Source of the DNA: Caproiciproducens galactitolivorans
GTDB lineage: Bacteria > Bacillota > Clostridia > Oscillospirales > Acutalibacteraceae
Length of the DNA stretch: 64,000 nucleotides
Reading direction: 5' to 3'
Assembly (NCBI RefSeq): GCF_004768785.1
Contig: NZ_SRMQ01000005.1
Span: forward strand, 85,012 to 149,011
The notes under the pieces were generated by a model, which made no database searches, was not told where the DNA came from, and saw nothing but the letters and a program-made list of their open reading frames with translations. Of this stretch, positions 7,298 through 17,990 are shown piece by piece; the first letter of the stretch is position 1; each line of letters begins with the position of its first letter. A program made the translations under genes and the position numbers.

Positions 7298-9730
7298 TTA
7301 CTGAGGAATGCCGGACGACAAAACGCCCGATTGATTTTTTATTTTTTGCATAGGAATCTCGGTATCCGTCTCTACGTTCTGCTTTGGCTCGGGAAGTTTA
7401 CACAGAGCGGCTTCCAAAACCTGATCAATTTTTTCCACCGGCAGGAAATCAACCGAATCCTTTACTGCCGAGTCAATTTCCGCCAGATCGGATATATTAT
7501 CTGCCGGGATAATAACCGTTTTGATCCCCGAACGGTAAGCCGCCATGGTTTTTTCCTTAAGGCCGCCGATAGGAAGGACTCTACCAAGCAAAGTGATTTC
7601 CCCGGTCATTGCAACATCATGCCGTACCGGAATATTCGTCAATGCCGACGTAATTGCTGTCGCCATTGCCGTTCCGGCGGACGGACCGTCTTTGGGAATC
7701 GCACCCTCCGGTGCATGGATATGAATATCATATTTACTATAGAAGTCGTTGCTGATTCCGAGGGAAGCCGCCCGCGTCCGGATACAGCTGATAGCCGTTC
7801 TCGCGGACTCCTTCATTACATCGCCAAGCGAACCCGTGAGCTCAATTTTGCCCGTGCCATCCATTATGGCAACCTCGATCGGCAGTAATTCGCCGCCGAC
7901 GCTGGTCCATGCAAGGCCATTGACAAGGCCGACCATATCGGATTTTGTTAATACATCCTTTTTAAATTTTTTCGGTCCCAACAATTCTTCTAATTTGTCA
8001 GGAGTTATCGTTATTTTCGAACTGCTGTCTTCAACAATTTTTTTGGCGCATTTCCTGCAGATAGCAGCAATCTGGCGCTCCAGATTCCGGACACCCGCTT
8101 CCCTTGTATAACCGTCAATCAGTTCGTGAATCGCCTTCGGAGTAATTCGCAGCATTTTTGCATTCATTCCGTGCTTTTTCAATTGTTTCGGGATCAAATG
8201 CTTTGAGGCGATATGATATTTTTCTTCGTGGGTATAACTGCCTAATGTGATCACATCCATACGGTCGAGCAAAGGCTCCGGTATGGCGGTGTAATCATTT
8301 GCGGTTGTAATAAACATAACCTTACTCAAATCAAAGGGCATATCGATGTAATGATCGAAGAAGGAAGAATTTTGCTCCGAATCCAGAACCTCCAGCAAAG
8401 CGGACGCAGGGTCCCCGCGGAAATCGTTGCCCAGCTTATCAATCTCATCCAGAAGGATCAGCGGGTTATTGGTACCGGCCTGCTTCAGCGCAGCAATAAT
8501 CCGGCCCGGCATAGAGCCCACATATGTTTTACGGTGGCCCATGATGTCGGATTCGTCCCGGACGCCGCCGAGGGATACGCGCACATAATTGCGGCCGATT
8601 GCTTTTGCAATGGAACGGGCAATGGATGTTTTACCGACACCCGGAGGGCCGACTAAACAGATAATCTGACCCTTAATATCGGGCGAAAGTTTTTTCACCG
8701 CTAAAATTTCGATAATTCGTTCTTTGACCTTGGTCAGACCATAATGATCACGGTCAAGCGTTCTTTGTGCCCACTTTAAGTCGATACGTTCGCGGCTGCT
8801 GGTATTCCATGGAAGCTCCAGGCAGGTTTCCACATAACTTATGATAACGCTCGCCTCGTGGGAACCATACGGCATTTTTGCAAGGCGGTCGCATTCCTTC
8901 ATGAGTTTATCATTTTGAAGTTTGGGAAGCTTCATTTTGGCGATCCGTTCCCGGAGTTCATCTGCTTCTCCCTGCGGGTTATCATCCTCGCCAAGCTCGT
9001 TGGAGATGGCACGCATTTGCTCCCGCAGGAAATATTCGCGCTGGTTTTCATCAATCTGTTCTTTGGCTTTCTCGCTGATCTGGCTTTCAATGGAGAGGAT
9101 CTGAATTTCGTTCTTTAAAATTTCATTCAGCTTTTCCAGCCGTTTAACCGGATGAAGTTCCTCTAAAATCTGCTGTTTTCTTTCATAATCCAAGCTGATA
9201 TTCGCGGTAATGTAATCCGCAAGTTCGCCGCAGTCCTTCTTCTGAACAACACCGATAATAATATCCGGTGGGATACGGACATAATTTTGAATATATTCCT
9301 CAAACAGGGACTGTGTGTAGCGGATTAACGCCTCTGTCTTGTGGGTTTCCTTATAGGTTATGTTTTCCGTTGGAGAAACTTCCACAAGAATAAAGGGATT
9401 TTCGTTCACAACAGATTGTATTTTTGCCCGGTACATTCCTTCTGCAAAAAGCCGGATTCCTTCATCGGTATGACGAATGACCTGCTTGATTTTTGCGACA
9501 ATACCAATTTTGTAAATTTCCTCTCCAGTCGGCTCGTTGTCGTTCAGGCTTTTTTGAGCAACCAGAAAAATCTGCTGGTCTTCCTCCATTGCTTTCGACA
9601 ACGCCAATATGGATTTTTTTCTGCCGACATCAAATTGCAGCAGCATCCCCGGGAATATAACCAGTCCTCTTAACGCGAGCACCGGAATTGTAATTTTTTC
9701 AATTTTCTCGAGTTCAAGGTTATTATTCAT
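7298..9730 (-). CDS. lon: ATP-dependent protease Lon (LonA type)
   Basis: The 810-aa LonA has an N-terminal substrate domain ('[16 protein letters not shown]'), a coiled-coil middle, an AAA+ module with Walker A 'GPPGVGKTS' (about 361-369) and Walker B 'LILLDEIDK', and a protease domain with the Ser-Lys dyad S684 ('PKDGPSAG') and K725 ('GGLKEK'). It degrades misfolded and regulatory proteins in the cytosol. I placed the start at the ATG at 9730 because AAGGAG (9742-9747) lies 11 nt upstream. The frame stays open 21 codons further without a better signal. The C-terminal 30 residues are variable and polar. Confidence 0.97.
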   Translation of the reverse strand: MNNNLELEKIEKITIPVLALRGLVIFPGMLLQFDVGRKKSILALSKAMEEDQQIFLVAQKSLNDNEPTGEEIYKIGIVAKIKQVIRHTDEGIRLFAEGMYRAKIQSVVNENPFILVEVSPTENITYKETHKTEALIRYTQSLFEEYIQNYVRIPPDIIIGVVQKKDCGELADYITANISLDYERKQQILEELHPVKRLEKLNEILKNEIQILSIESQISEKAKEQIDENQREYFLREQMRAISNELGEDDNPQGEADELRERIAKMKLPKLQNDKLMKECDRLAKMPYGSHEASVIISYVETCLELPWNTSSRERIDLKWAQRTLDRDHYGLTKVKERIIEILAVKKLSPDIKGQIICLVGPPGVGKTSIARSIAKAIGRNYVRVSLGGVRDESDIMGHRKTYVGSMPGRIIAALKQAGTNNPLILLDEIDKLGNDFRGDPASALLEVLDSEQNSSFFDHYIDMPFDLSKVMFITTANDYTAIPEPLLDRMDVITLGSYTHEEKYHIASKHLIPKQLKKHGMNAKMLRITPKAIHELIDGYTREAGVRNLERQIAAICRKCAKKIVEDSSSKITITPDKLEELLGPKKFKKDVLTKSDMVGLVNGLAWTSVGGELLPIEVAIMDGTGKIELTGSLGDVMKESARTAISCIRTRAASLGISNDFYSKYDIHIHAPEGAIPKDGPSAGTAMATAITSALTNIPVRHDVAMTGEITLLGRVLPIGGLKEKTMAAYRSGIKTVIIPADNISDLAEIDSAVKDSVDFLPVEKIDQVLEAALCKLPEPKQNVETDTEIPMQKIKNQSGVLSSGIPQ

Positions 9731-9810
9731 AGCATGTGTTGCTCCTTCAGCAGAAATGGCTGCTGCAAGTGATAACAAGTCTACCACGTGCAACAGCCAA
9801 GATACTTATA

Positions 9811-11121
9811 TTACGACGCGGTATCTTTTCGGCCGCGCTTTCTTGGAGTTGTTATCTTTATTTTTACAGGCTTGCGGTCGGGATTGTACACTATTTCCGG
9901 TTCCGCACCCTTCTCCACCGTATCCGCAGTTATAGTAACTTTTTCTACAGTGTAGTCAGACGGAACTTTATACATAAGGTCTGTTAATAAATCTTCCATG
10001 ATAGACCGAAGGCCTCGCGCGCCTGTACGGCGTTCAATTGTCTTTTTAGCTATGGCCTTCAATGCTTCCGGCTTGAAATCAAGCTCGACTTTATCCAGTT
10101 GGAACAGTTTTTTGTATTGATTTATTAAACAGTTTTTCGGTTCCGTTAGAATACGAACCAACGCGTCCTCATCCAGTCCATTAAGAGCCGCAATGACTGG
10201 CAAACGGCCAACCAGTTCGGGAATCAGACCATATTTCACAAGATCATGCGGAACAACGCTTTGCATCCATGCGGTAGAATCCAACTCGGCTTTGCTCCGC
10301 ACCTGTGCGCCGAATCCCATGGCAGAAGATGCCGTGCGCTTTTCAACGATTTTATTTAACCCGTCGAAAGCACCGCCGCAGATAAACAGGATATTGGAGG
10401 TATCGATTTGTAAAAATTCCTGCTGCGGATGCTTTCTTCCGCCCTGTGGAGGAACATTGGAAATAGTACCTTCCAGAATTTTCAAAAGAGCCTGCTGAAC
10501 GCCCTCGCCGCTTACATCACGTGTAATCGACGGATTTTCGGACTTTCTGGCAATTTTATCAATCTCGTCGATGTAGATAATCCCTCGTTCGGCTTTTTCA
10601 ATATCGAAATCAGCCGCCTGTATCAAACGGAGAAGGATATTTTCCACGTCTTCGCCCACATAACCGGCTTCCGTCAGAGTCGTAGCGTCCGCAATTGCAA
10701 ACGGTACATCCAATATTTTCGCCAGCGTCTGTGCTAAAAGCGTTTTGCCGACACCGGTCGGACCAAGCAACAGAACATTGCTTTTTGTCAGTTCGACATC
10801 ATCTTTTCCATAATAAATACGCTTATAATGGTTGTATACGGCAACAGAAAGCGCGATCTTCGCATTTTCCTGTCCAATGACATATTCATCAAGCTGCTTT
10901 TTTATTTCAGAAGGTTTCGGCAACTCGGCTGTGGATTCCCCATAGGTCGATTTTCGGTTGGATAAGTTTTTTTCATCGTCAAGAATTGACATGCAAAGTT
11001 CAATGCACTCATCACAAATATAGACACCGGGACCCGCAATCAAGCGGCGCGCTTCACTCTGTGGTTTACCGCAGAATGAGCAGCTTACTCCTCTGTCCTT
11101 GTTATCGTCGTTACTGGACAT
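9811..11121 (-). CDS. clpX: ClpX, ATPase subunit of ClpXP
   Basis: The 436-aa protein has an N-terminal zinc-binding domain (C14, C17, C36, C39), Walker A 'GPTGVGKT' (120-127), Walker B 'IIYIDEIDK', and the C-terminal Clp-B domain '[14 protein letters not shown]'. It unfolds substrates and feeds them to ClpP. It is 20 nt downstream of clpP and 80 nt upstream of lon. Confidence 0.98.
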   Translation of the reverse strand: MSSNDDNKDRGVSCSFCGKPQSEARRLIAGPGVYICDECIELCMSILDDEKNLSNRKSTYGESTAELPKPSEIKKQLDEYVIGQENAKIALSVAVYNHYKRIYYGKDDVELTKSNVLLLGPTGVGKTLLAQTLAKILDVPFAIADATTLTEAGYVGEDVENILLRLIQAADFDIEKAERGIIYIDEIDKIARKSENPSITRDVSGEGVQQALLKILEGTISNVPPQGGRKHPQQEFLQIDTSNILFICGGAFDGLNKIVEKRTASSAMGFGAQVRSKAELDSTAWMQSVVPHDLVKYGLIPELVGRLPVIAALNGLDEDALVRILTEPKNCLINQYKKLFQLDKVELDFKPEALKAIAKKTIERRTGARGLRSIMEDLLTDLMYKVPSDYTVEKVTITADTVEKGAEPEIVYNPDRKPVKIKITTPRKRGRKDTAS

Positions 11122-11141
11122 TTATTTATCACCAACCTCAA

Positions 11142-11723
11142 TTATCGATTGTAAATAACCTTGTCAACCAAGCCGTATTCAACGGCGGCTTCCGCTGTCA
11201 TAAAATTGTCCCGCTCGGTATCCCTTTGGATTACCTCAAGAGGCTGGCCCGTTTTCTCAGCAAGAATCTGGTTCAGCTTCTTTTTCGTGGCAATAATATG
11301 ATCCGCGTGAATCATGATGTCGGTTGCCTGACCCTGCGCTCCGCCGCTTGGCTGATGAATCATAATATCGCTGTTCGGGAGGGCAAACCGTTTCCCTTTT
11401 GCGCCGGCAGCGAGTAAAAACGCTCCCATGCTGGCGGCCATGCCCATGCAAATGGTGGACACGTCGCATTTTATATATTGCATGGTATCATAAATCGCCA
11501 TACCGGCCGTAACGGATCCGCCGGGGCTGTTAATGTATAAGCTGATATCTTTGGACGGGTCCTGCCCCTCCAGATATAAAAGCTGTGCAACCACCAGGCT
11601 TGCGGTGGTGTTATTCACTTCTTCAGTAAGCATTACAATTCTGTCATTCAGCAAACGGGAAAAGATATCATACGAACGTTCTCCGCGGTTTGTCTGTTCA
11701 ATGACATAGGGGACTAAACTCAT
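11142..11723 (-). CDS. clpP: ClpP, proteolytic subunit of Clp proteases
   Basis: The 193-aa serine peptidase has the triad S98 ('GMAASMGAF'), H123 ('[11 protein letters not shown]') and D172 ('TERDNFM'). It forms the tetradecameric chamber used with ClpX and ClpC. Here it sits between tig and clpX, whereas in Bacillus clpP is elsewhere. The tig-clpP-clpX order is common in Clostridia and Proteobacteria. Confidence 0.98.
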   Translation of the reverse strand: MSLVPYVIEQTNRGERSYDIFSRLLNDRIVMLTEEVNNTTASLVVAQLLYLEGQDPSKDISLYINSPGGSVTAGMAIYDTMQYIKCDVSTICMGMAASMGAFLLAAGAKGKRFALPNSDIMIHQPSGGAQGQATDIMIHADHIIATKKKLNQILAEKTGQPLEVIQRDTERDNFMTAEAAVEYGLVDKVIYNR

Positions 11724-11780
11724 TGTCGCGTACCTCCAATAAACTTACAATAAAATGAGCATTGGCAGGATTGGCTTTTC

Positions 11781-13082
11781 TTATTCAGCTTTTTCCGTAC
11801 CTTCCGAAATTATGGCGCTGTCGCGTACAAGATCAATTGCTTTTTGAACCGCAATATCTTTAACAAGCTCTTCCTTCGGAATAAAGGCTTTTACTTTTTC
11901 AGCGTCAATATCATAGCTCTTTGCAAGCTTTGCGAATTCTTCTTCGATTTCTTCATCTGTTGGATGAATGTTTTCTAATTTTGCAATTTGCTCGAGTGCA
12001 AGGCGTACTTTTACCTGGCGTTCCGCCTGAGGCAGGAATTGTTTGCGGAATGCGTCCTTGTCCATACCTGTATATTTCAAATATGTTTCAAGGTTCAGGC
12101 CCTGTGACTGTAAGCGGTAACTGAATTCACGAATATCTTCATTAATGCGGTTTTCGTACATAGCCTGCGGAATTTCAGCTTTTACGTTTTCCACCAGCTT
12201 GTCGATGAGCTGATTTTCCACATCGTCTTTCGCGCTTCTTTCTTTCGCGTCTGTCAGCCTTTTCCTGATATCTTCCTTGTATTTATCGAGGGTGTCAAAA
12301 TCGCTGACATCCTTTACAAAGTCGTCGTCTACTTCAGGAAGCTCTTTCATCTTGATTTCATGCAGCTTGATTTTGAAAACAGCATCCTTGCCCGCCAGAT
12401 TTTCAGCATGGTAATCCTCCGGAAACTTTACGTTCACATCAAATTCGTCGCCGGTTTTGTGGCCTACAACCTGCTCCTCGAAACCCGGAATGAACTGGCC
12501 GGAGCCGAGCGTAAGGCTGTAATTGTCCGCTTTGCCGCCATCGAAAGCAACGCCGTCTACATAGCCGTCAAAATCAATCACAACAATATCGCCGTTCTGA
12601 GCCTCACGGTCCTCAACGGTAATCATTCTGGAGTTGCGCTCCTGAACCTTTTTAATCTCCGCGTCAATATCCTCGTCGGTTACAACAACCGGCTTCTTTG
12701 TAACGGCGATTCCCTTATAATTGTCAATCTCTACTTCCGGCTTGGTTGTGATGGTTGCTTTGAAAACAACGCCGTCCTTACCAGCGGAAACCAGATCAAA
12801 ATCAATTTTATCTTCAACCATCTCAAGCTGTGCTTCCTTAATCGCCTGCTCAAGCGCATCAGGATAAACAGCATTGATCGCGTCTTCATAGAAAACCTGT
12901 TCGCCGTAATATTTTTCTACAAACGCACGGGGTGCCTTGCCCTTGCGGAAACCGGGAATGGAAATTTTTTTATTTTCTCTACGATATGCCTGTTCAAGCG
13001 CTTTTTCAAATATCGTAGCGTCTACTCCTACCTCAAGTTGATAACGATTCGTCGCAACCTTATTAGACGACTTTAAACTCAT
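11781..13082 (-). CDS. tig: Trigger factor
   Basis: The 433-aa ribosome-associated chaperone and peptidyl-prolyl isomerase has the ribosome-binding tail motif 'GFRKGKAPRAFVEKYYG' (about 43-59), a central FKBP domain ('NGDIVVIDFDGYVDG' to 'FKIKLHEIKMKELPE') and a long helical C-terminal cradle. The ATG at 13082 has GGAGGAAG 5 nt upstream; an in-frame codon 6 residues earlier has no signal. It leads the protease cluster, so nascent-chain folding and clearance genes are co-expressed. Confidence 0.97.
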   Translation of the reverse strand: MSLKSSNKVATNRYQLEVGVDATIFEKALEQAYRRENKKISIPGFRKGKAPRAFVEKYYGEQVFYEDAINAVYPDALEQAIKEAQLEMVEDKIDFDLVSAGKDGVVFKATITTKPEVEIDNYKGIAVTKKPVVVTDEDIDAEIKKVQERNSRMITVEDREAQNGDIVVIDFDGYVDGVAFDGGKADNYSLTLGSGQFIPGFEEQVVGHKTGDEFDVNVKFPEDYHAENLAGKDAVFKIKLHEIKMKELPEVDDDFVKDVSDFDTLDKYKEDIRKRLTDAKERSAKDDVENQLIDKLVENVKAEIPQAMYENRINEDIREFSYRLQSQGLNLETYLKYTGMDKDAFRKQFLPQAERQVKVRLALEQIAKLENIHPTDEEIEEEFAKLAKSYDIDAEKVKAFIPKEELVKDIAVQKAIDLVRDSAIISEGTEKAE

Positions 13083-13119
13083 TTTTACTTCCTCCTGCAA
13101 ATTGCAAATTATCTAAAAT

Positions 13120-13128
13120 ATTATAGCA
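13120..13128 (-). promoter_or_regulatory. Extended -10 promoter upstream of tig
   Basis: On the minus strand, TGCTATAAT: a perfect -10 (13120-13125) with the TGn extension. The -35 region is weak. It lies about 38 nt upstream of the tig start. No CtsR-type operator is evident. Confidence 0.5.
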
Positions 13129-13179
13129 CATGAATAATAAATATTCTATATATAAGATAAAATATTCAAAATTTGTTCA

Positions 13180-13866
13180 TTATACTAAAACTGGCATAAA
13201 ATTCAGGTAATCACAGGAAATTAGAACCATTTTAATCCCTTCATACTCGCCGGTAATCGCCCGGCGCGCCGCCTGACTTCCATGGATATGCCCAAAATAG
13301 CATTTTTGAATGCCGCGCTCCTTCAAAACATCAAGGATCTCTTTACATACCGCCCCGTCATAAACGGGAGGGTAATGCAAAAACACCACCGGTTTGGCGC
13401 CTTGTCTTTCTGCGTCGTCGATGGAAGCGTTCAGACGGCCTACCTCGCGGTTCACAATCTTTACATCTTCGTCCGTTTCCGCATTGTACAGCCATCCGCG
13501 GGTGCCGCAAACCGCAATATCACCGACTACAACCGCATTGTTGTGGATGATTTGGATGGTATCCAGCCCGTTTCGTTCCAAAAATTCTACTATTTTCTTT
13601 CTGGTTGACCACCAATAGTCATGGTTCCCTTTTAATATTAATTTTTTGCCGGGCAAAGAATGGATAAACGAGAAATCATTCACCGCTTCCTCCAAATTCA
13701 TTGCCCACGAAATATCTCCGGCAATAACGACGGTGTCGTCCCGACCGACGACGGCGCGCCAGTTTTTTTCAAGCCGCTCCGTGTAATTCTGCCAGCCCGA
13801 AAAAACGTCCATCGGTTTGTCGCAGCCCAATGACAGATGCAAATCGGCGATAGCAAATAGTGACAT
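13180..13866 (-). CDS. Calcineurin-like metallophosphoesterase
   Basis: The 228-aa protein carries all metallophosphoesterase motifs: 'ADLHLS' (D-x-H, about 7-12), 'VIAGDISWAM' (GD), 'LKGNHDYWW' (GNHD), 'VFLHYPP' and 'YFGHIHGSQ' (GHxH). It belongs to the YkuE/DUF group often labelled serine/threonine phosphatase; the real substrate is unknown. It lies 11 nt downstream of thrC, so the two are probably co-transcribed. This may be chance rather than a functional link. Confidence 0.9.
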   Translation of the reverse strand: MSLFAIADLHLSLGCDKPMDVFSGWQNYTERLEKNWRAVVGRDDTVVIAGDISWAMNLEEAVNDFSFIHSLPGKKLILKGNHDYWWSTRKKIVEFLERNGLDTIQIIHNNAVVVGDIAVCGTRGWLYNAETDEDVKIVNREVGRLNASIDDAERQGAKPVVFLHYPPVYDGAVCKEILDVLKERGIQKCYFGHIHGSQAARRAITGEYEGIKMVLISCDYLNFMPVLV

Positions 13867-13877
13867 GGTTCCCTCTC

Positions 13878-15392
13878 TTAGGCCTGAGGCTCAATTTTTG
13901 CTGTTTTTAAAACGATTTCCTTCATGTTTTCCCTTGAACAAATTGTGCGGAAGCGAACCGCCTTCGTCTGAAGCTCGGCAATCTGCGGCGGGACAGCCAC
14001 ACCGGTTAGGTTGGACAGCTCTTGAATTTTGTCGAATTCGGACGCATCCTCTCGGTATTGCTCCGATACGGCGCTTAATACGCTGTCTGCAAATTTATAT
14101 GGACTGGCGGTAGAAACAATTACGGAAGGGGTTTCCGTATCCTTGCTGGCTTTTACATATTGCTCATAAACATTTACTGCAACGGCAGTATGCGTGTCAC
14201 AAAGGTAATGTTCGGATTCGTAAAGCTGCTTAATGACTTTTTGGGTTTCCTCATCGTTGCAATAACCTGCGAAAAACAGTTCGTGAAGCGAGTGTAGAAC
14301 ATCTTCCCCAACCTGATACCTGCCGTTTGACGCAAGCTCGTTCATCCAGCCCGCTACCCGGTCGCAGTCTTTTCCGGTGAGATCGTAAAGCAGTCGTTCC
14401 AGATTGCTCGACACCAGAATATCCATGGAAGGGGAAATGGTAGTATAGAACTCCCGTTTACGGTTGTAAACGCCCGTGTTGATAAATTCGGTCAGCACAT
14501 TATTGGAGTTGGACGCGCAGATCAGCTTGTGAACCGGTAACCCCATTTTTTTAGCGTAGTACGCGGCAAGGATATTTCCAAAGTTGCCGGTCGGAACCAC
14601 TATGTTGATCTTTTCTCCCGCACATTGCAATTTTCCATTGGCGAGCAAATCGCAGTACGCGGAAAAATAATATACGATCTGCGGCAGGAGCCTGCCCCAG
14701 TTAATGGAGTTCGCGCTGGAAAACATCAGCTTATTCTGTTCCAAAAGCCGCTTGATTTCCGGATCGGTAAAGATTTTTTTCACGCCGGTCTGGGCATCGT
14801 CAAAATTTCCCTCAATTGCACAGACGGCCACGTTATTTCCTTCCTGCGTACACATCTGGCGCTTCTGCATGGGGCTTACGCCGTTTTGCGGATAAAAAAC
14901 CTGAATCAGGGTGCCGTCCACATCTTTAAAGCCTTCCAGCGCCGCTTTTCCCGTATCCCCGGAGGTTGCGACAAGAATCAGAGCGGTTTTGGAAGAATGG
15001 ATTTTCTGCAGGGATTTCGTCAAAAGATGTGGCAGCAGCTGCAGCGCCATATCTTTAAAGGCGCAGGTGGGACCGTGCCAAAGTTCCAACATTTGTATGC
15101 CGTTCTTTAACGAAGTAACCGGAGCAGGAATATCTTTTTCGAATTTCCCATTGGTATAGGCGGCCGTAACGCACTCATGAATTTCTTCCGCCGTAAAATC
15201 AGAAAGAAACGCGGATAAAATTCGCTCCGCACGTTCCGTATAACTGCATCTGGCAAGCTCCAGCAAATCTGTATGGGAATAATGCGGAAAATCTTCCGGA
15301 ACAAAAAGACCGCCTTCCGTACTGATTCCCTGCGCAATCGCCTGTGATACCGAAACGCAGATGCTGCTGTTTCGTGTGGATTTATAATGCAA
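13878..15392 (-). CDS. thrC: Threonine synthase
   Basis: A fold-type II PLP enzyme of 504 aa that converts O-phospho-homoserine to threonine. 'HYKSTRNSS' opens the protein. The PLP lysine is K113 in 'GPTCAFKDMALQ'. 'ATSGDTGKAALEGF' is the phosphate-binding loop, and 'VPTGNFGNILAAYYAKKMG' is the glycine-rich loop of long-form ThrC. I chose the TTG start at 15392 because GGGGGA lies 7 nt upstream and it gives the family N-terminus. The open frame extends 40 codons further into AT-rich leader sequence. An extended -10 (TGGTATGAT on the minus strand, near 15430) precedes it. No T-box structure was recognised. Confidence 0.95.
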   Translation of the reverse strand: MHYKSTRNSSICVSVSQAIAQGISTEGGLFVPEDFPHYSHTDLLELARCSYTERAERILSAFLSDFTAEEIHECVTAAYTNGKFEKDIPAPVTSLKNGIQMLELWHGPTCAFKDMALQLLPHLLTKSLQKIHSSKTALILVATSGDTGKAALEGFKDVDGTLIQVFYPQNGVSPMQKRQMCTQEGNNVAVCAIEGNFDDAQTGVKKIFTDPEIKRLLEQNKLMFSSANSINWGRLLPQIVYYFSAYCDLLANGKLQCAGEKINIVVPTGNFGNILAAYYAKKMGLPVHKLICASNSNNVLTEFINTGVYNRKREFYTTISPSMDILVSSNLERLLYDLTGKDCDRVAGWMNELASNGRYQVGEDVLHSLHELFFAGYCNDEETQKVIKQLYESEHYLCDTHTAVAVNVYEQYVKASKDTETPSVIVSTASPYKFADSVLSAVSEQYREDASEFDKIQELSNLTGVAVPPQIAELQTKAVRFRTICSRENMKEIVLKTAKIEPQA

Positions 15393-15514
15393 AGGTTTTT
15401 CCCCCTTCTTTATTAACTTTATGACTTTATCATACCATAAATGACTGCAAAGGGAAACATAAAAAACGTACGCATTTCCGTAAAAAATTGAAAAATTTTT
15501 AAAGGAAATCACCT

Positions 15515-15880
15515 TTAAAATTCCTTTATCATGAATGCGTTTTCAATATGTTCAATGGAAAGGATCCTGTTGCCGGCATCCGTCGTCATTCCGATCACAT
15601 CAAAGCGGGGCTGCAAATCAGACGGATTCGATTGCAGATACAAAATCGCCGTTTTCCCTATCTTTTTTTGTTTCCCAAGAGAAACCGCTTCCAGAGGGCT
15701 GACTTCGTAATTTTTATTCCGGGTCTTCACTTCCACAAACACGATAAATTCTTTGTTTTCCGCGATAATATCGATTTCTCCGAAACGGGAATGGTAATTC
15801 CTCGCTGTAATTTGGAATCCCATATCCTCTAAATAGCGAGCCGCAAAGTCTTCACCGGTTTTTCCGGAAGCATTGTTCAT
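15515..15880 (-). CDS. YraN/UPF0102 family nuclease-like protein
   Basis: The 121-aa protein starts at the ATG at 15880, 8 nt after TAGGAG. It has the restriction-endonuclease-like core '[13 protein letters not shown]' then '[20 protein letters not shown]' (catalytic-type E, D and E-x-K). YraN proteins are conserved beside rnhB across bacteria. Their role is not settled; DNA processing linked to repair or competence has been suggested. It overlaps the rnhB stop by 4 nt. Confidence 0.9.
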   Translation of the reverse strand: MNNASGKTGEDFAARYLEDMGFQITARNYHSRFGEIDIIAENKEFIVFVEVKTRNKNYEVSPLEAVSLGKQKKIGKTAILYLQSNPSDLQPRFDVIGMTTDAGNRILSIEHIENAFMIKEF

Positions 15881-16488
15881 GAACCAGTATCTCCTAAAAT
15901 TTTTTTCAAAAATGTTTTCCGGTGCACCGGACACGGCCCGTATTCTTTTAACCGTGCAATATGTAATGCCGTCCCGTAGCCTTTATGTTTCGCGAACTGA
16001 TACTGCGGATAAATCCGGTTGATTTCCACCATCAGGCGGTCACGGCTGACCTTGGCCAGAATGGAGGCGGCGGCAATGCTCGCGGAAAGCGAATCCCCCT
16101 TTACAATCGTATGCGCCTTTACACTGAGACAGGGCATTCGATTTCCGTCCACCAAAGCCAAATCCGGGCGAACGTCTAATCCGTCGCAGGCACGCTTCAT
16201 TGCAAGAAAGGTTGCCTGCAAAATATTGATTTCGTCAATTTCCGCTTCCGTAGCAAACCCAACGGAATAACTTACCGCTTTTTCTTTAATGATCTCAAAC
16301 AGGGTTTCTCTTTTTGCTTCGCTGAGTTTTTTGGAATCATTCAAGCCTTCAATGCTTGTCCCATAGGGCAGAATCACAGCGGCGGCAAATACGGGACCGG
16401 CTAAAGGTCCGCGGCCTGCCTCATCGATGCCGCAAACGGTAGAATAGCCTTTTTCCCGTGCCATTTTTTCATAAGCAAACCAATCCAT
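15877..16488 (-). CDS. rnhB: Ribonuclease HII
   Basis: The 203-aa enzyme has the catalytic acidic set: D and E in '[15 protein letters not shown]' (near 19-33), D in 'DLALVDGN' and the later acidic residue before 'KVSRDRLM'. It removes ribonucleotides and RNA-DNA hybrids. The ATG at 16488 immediately follows the rbgA stop; a longer frame would overlap rbgA by 56 nt. The rbgA-rnhB order matches Bacillus. Confidence 0.97.
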   Translation of the reverse strand: MDWFAYEKMAREKGYSTVCGIDEAGRGPLAGPVFAAAVILPYGTSIEGLNDSKKLSEAKRETLFEIIKEKAVSYSVGFATEAEIDEINILQATFLAMKRACDGLDVRPDLALVDGNRMPCLSVKAHTIVKGDSLSASIAAASILAKVSRDRLMVEINRIYPQYQFAKHKGYGTALHIARLKEYGPCPVHRKTFLKKILGDTGS

Positions 16489-16489
16489 T

Positions 16490-17359
16490 TTATTTTCCAA
16501 CCTGTTCCAATGAGATTCGGCCGAGCTTGGCGCTTCGGAATTCATCCAAAATCATAATGGACGCCCGTTCTGTATCCACTTCGCCGCCGGAAATCAGCAT
16601 TCCGCGCTTTTTGCCTATCAATTCCAGCAATTCGTATCCCTTTTGCCCGGAAATATCGATTTCTCCCAATTTATACCGCCGCTTTACGTCGTTCGGATAA
16701 CTGTCCCGCAGCACCTCCAGCAGACGTCCCGCCAAATATTCCGTATCGACTACCTCGTCCTTTACGGCTCCCGTAAAAGCAAGATGCTCCCCGACGGTTT
16801 TATCGTCAAATTTTGGCCAGAGTACGCCGGGGGTATCCAGAAGGTCAAACCCCTTGGCGATTGAGAACCACTGATTTGCCCTTGTGACACCCGGCCTGTC
16901 CTCAACATTGGCCTTGCTGTTTTTTGAAAGGCGGTTAATCAGCGAGGACTTCCCGACATTCGGGATGCCGACAACCATCACTCGGATCTGCCTGCCTACC
17001 ATGCCCTTCGCTTCCCATGTGGCTATGCGGTCGCGCAATACATCTTTCACAAGCGGGATAAACCCGTTTATACCCTTGCCGCTGCGGCAGTCAATGGCGA
17101 TTGCGCGTATATTGTTTTGTTTGTAATAATCGATCCAACGCGCCGTTTGAACCGGATCAGCCATATCGCTCTTATTCAATAAAATAACACGCGGTTTATT
17201 TTGTATCAGCTTGTTTAAATCCGGGTTGCGGCTGCTGACGGGTATTCTTGCGTCCACAATTTCCGCAACCGCGTCAACCAGCTTCAAGCTTTTTTCAATT
17301 TGTCTTTTTGTCCTGGTCATATGACCGGGAAACCATTGTATTGTTTGTGCTTCGCTCAT
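16490..17359 (-). CDS. rbgA: Ribosome biogenesis GTPase RbgA (YlqF)
   Basis: The 289-aa protein is a circularly permuted GTPase: G4 'LLNKSDMAD' (about 79-87) comes before G1 '[14 protein letters not shown]' (near 135-148) and G3 'DTPGVLWP'. It begins with the family signature '[12 protein letters not shown]'. RbgA is needed for late 50S assembly in Bacillus. It lies downstream of the signal-peptidase genes and rplS, as in Bacillus. Confidence 0.97.
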   Translation of the reverse strand: MSEAQTIQWFPGHMTRTKRQIEKSLKLVDAVAEIVDARIPVSSRNPDLNKLIQNKPRVILLNKSDMADPVQTARWIDYYKQNNIRAIAIDCRSGKGINGFIPLVKDVLRDRIATWEAKGMVGRQIRVMVVGIPNVGKSSLINRLSKNSKANVEDRPGVTRANQWFSIAKGFDLLDTPGVLWPKFDDKTVGEHLAFTGAVKDEVVDTEYLAGRLLEVLRDSYPNDVKRRYKLGEIDISGQKGYELLELIGKKRGMLISGGEVDTERASIMILDEFRSAKLGRISLEQVGK

Positions 17360-17386
17360 TTCTTCATCCTTAAACTGAACTTACTT

Positions 17387-17971
17387 TTATTTTATCCTTC
17401 CAACTCTGTTGAAGGGAAATACGACCATTTCCGCTTTTCCCAGAATATTCCTTACGTCAACCATACCTACGTCGCTGAAGCGGCTATCGTTGGATACGGC
17501 ACGGTTGTCCCCCAGCACAAAAATATGCCCCGCAGGGACGGTCAGCGGAAATTTAAAATCCGTAGGCTGATCCGTAATGCCGTTCTGAATGTAGGCGGAT
17601 TCATCGAGAGGAACGCCGTCCACCGACACGATCCCCTTTTCAAAATCAATATCTACTTTTTGATTTTCAAGGGCAATCACGCGTTTGATAATGGGTTCCC
17701 GTAACTTCTGCGTATGGGAAATAACAACAACATCCCCTTGGCGGGGTTTGTAAAAGCAGCTGGAAAGAACCACCCTGTCGTTGGATTGCAAGGTTGGAAG
17801 CATAGAAGGCCCGTTTACATTTACAACCCTGAAAAAGAAGGTAAATAGAATGACTACTGCAATCAGGGAAGTAATAAACGCTTCTATCCATTCATAGCAG
17901 TTTACCGTAAAACGGCTTTGTGATTTTCGGGTCACCGGTTTTATGTAAAGCCGTATGGATTGTTGGTTCAA
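17387..17971 (-). CDS. lepB: Signal peptidase I, copy 1
   Basis: A 194-aa S26 serine protease with one membrane span (about 31-50), catalytic S56 in 'NGPSMLPTL' and K97 in 'PIIKRVIA', followed by 'VLGDNRAVSNDSR'. It cleaves signal peptides of secreted proteins outside the membrane. It lies 19 nt downstream of a paralogue with the same architecture. The two share many motifs but differ clearly, so the duplication is not recent. Confidence 0.95.
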   Translation of the reverse strand: MNQQSIRLYIKPVTRKSQSRFTVNCYEWIEAFITSLIAVVILFTFFFRVVNVNGPSMLPTLQSNDRVVLSSCFYKPRQGDVVVISHTQKLREPIIKRVIALENQKVDIDFEKGIVSVDGVPLDESAYIQNGITDQPTDFKFPLTVPAGHIFVLGDNRAVSNDSRFSDVGMVDVRNILGKAEMVVFPFNRVGRIK

Positions 17972-17990
17972 CGGAGAAACATCTCCTTTA

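Noticed and set aside
15393..15514. T-box leader before thrC
   Set aside because: The gap is only about 120 nt and no T-box consensus or antiterminator is visible.
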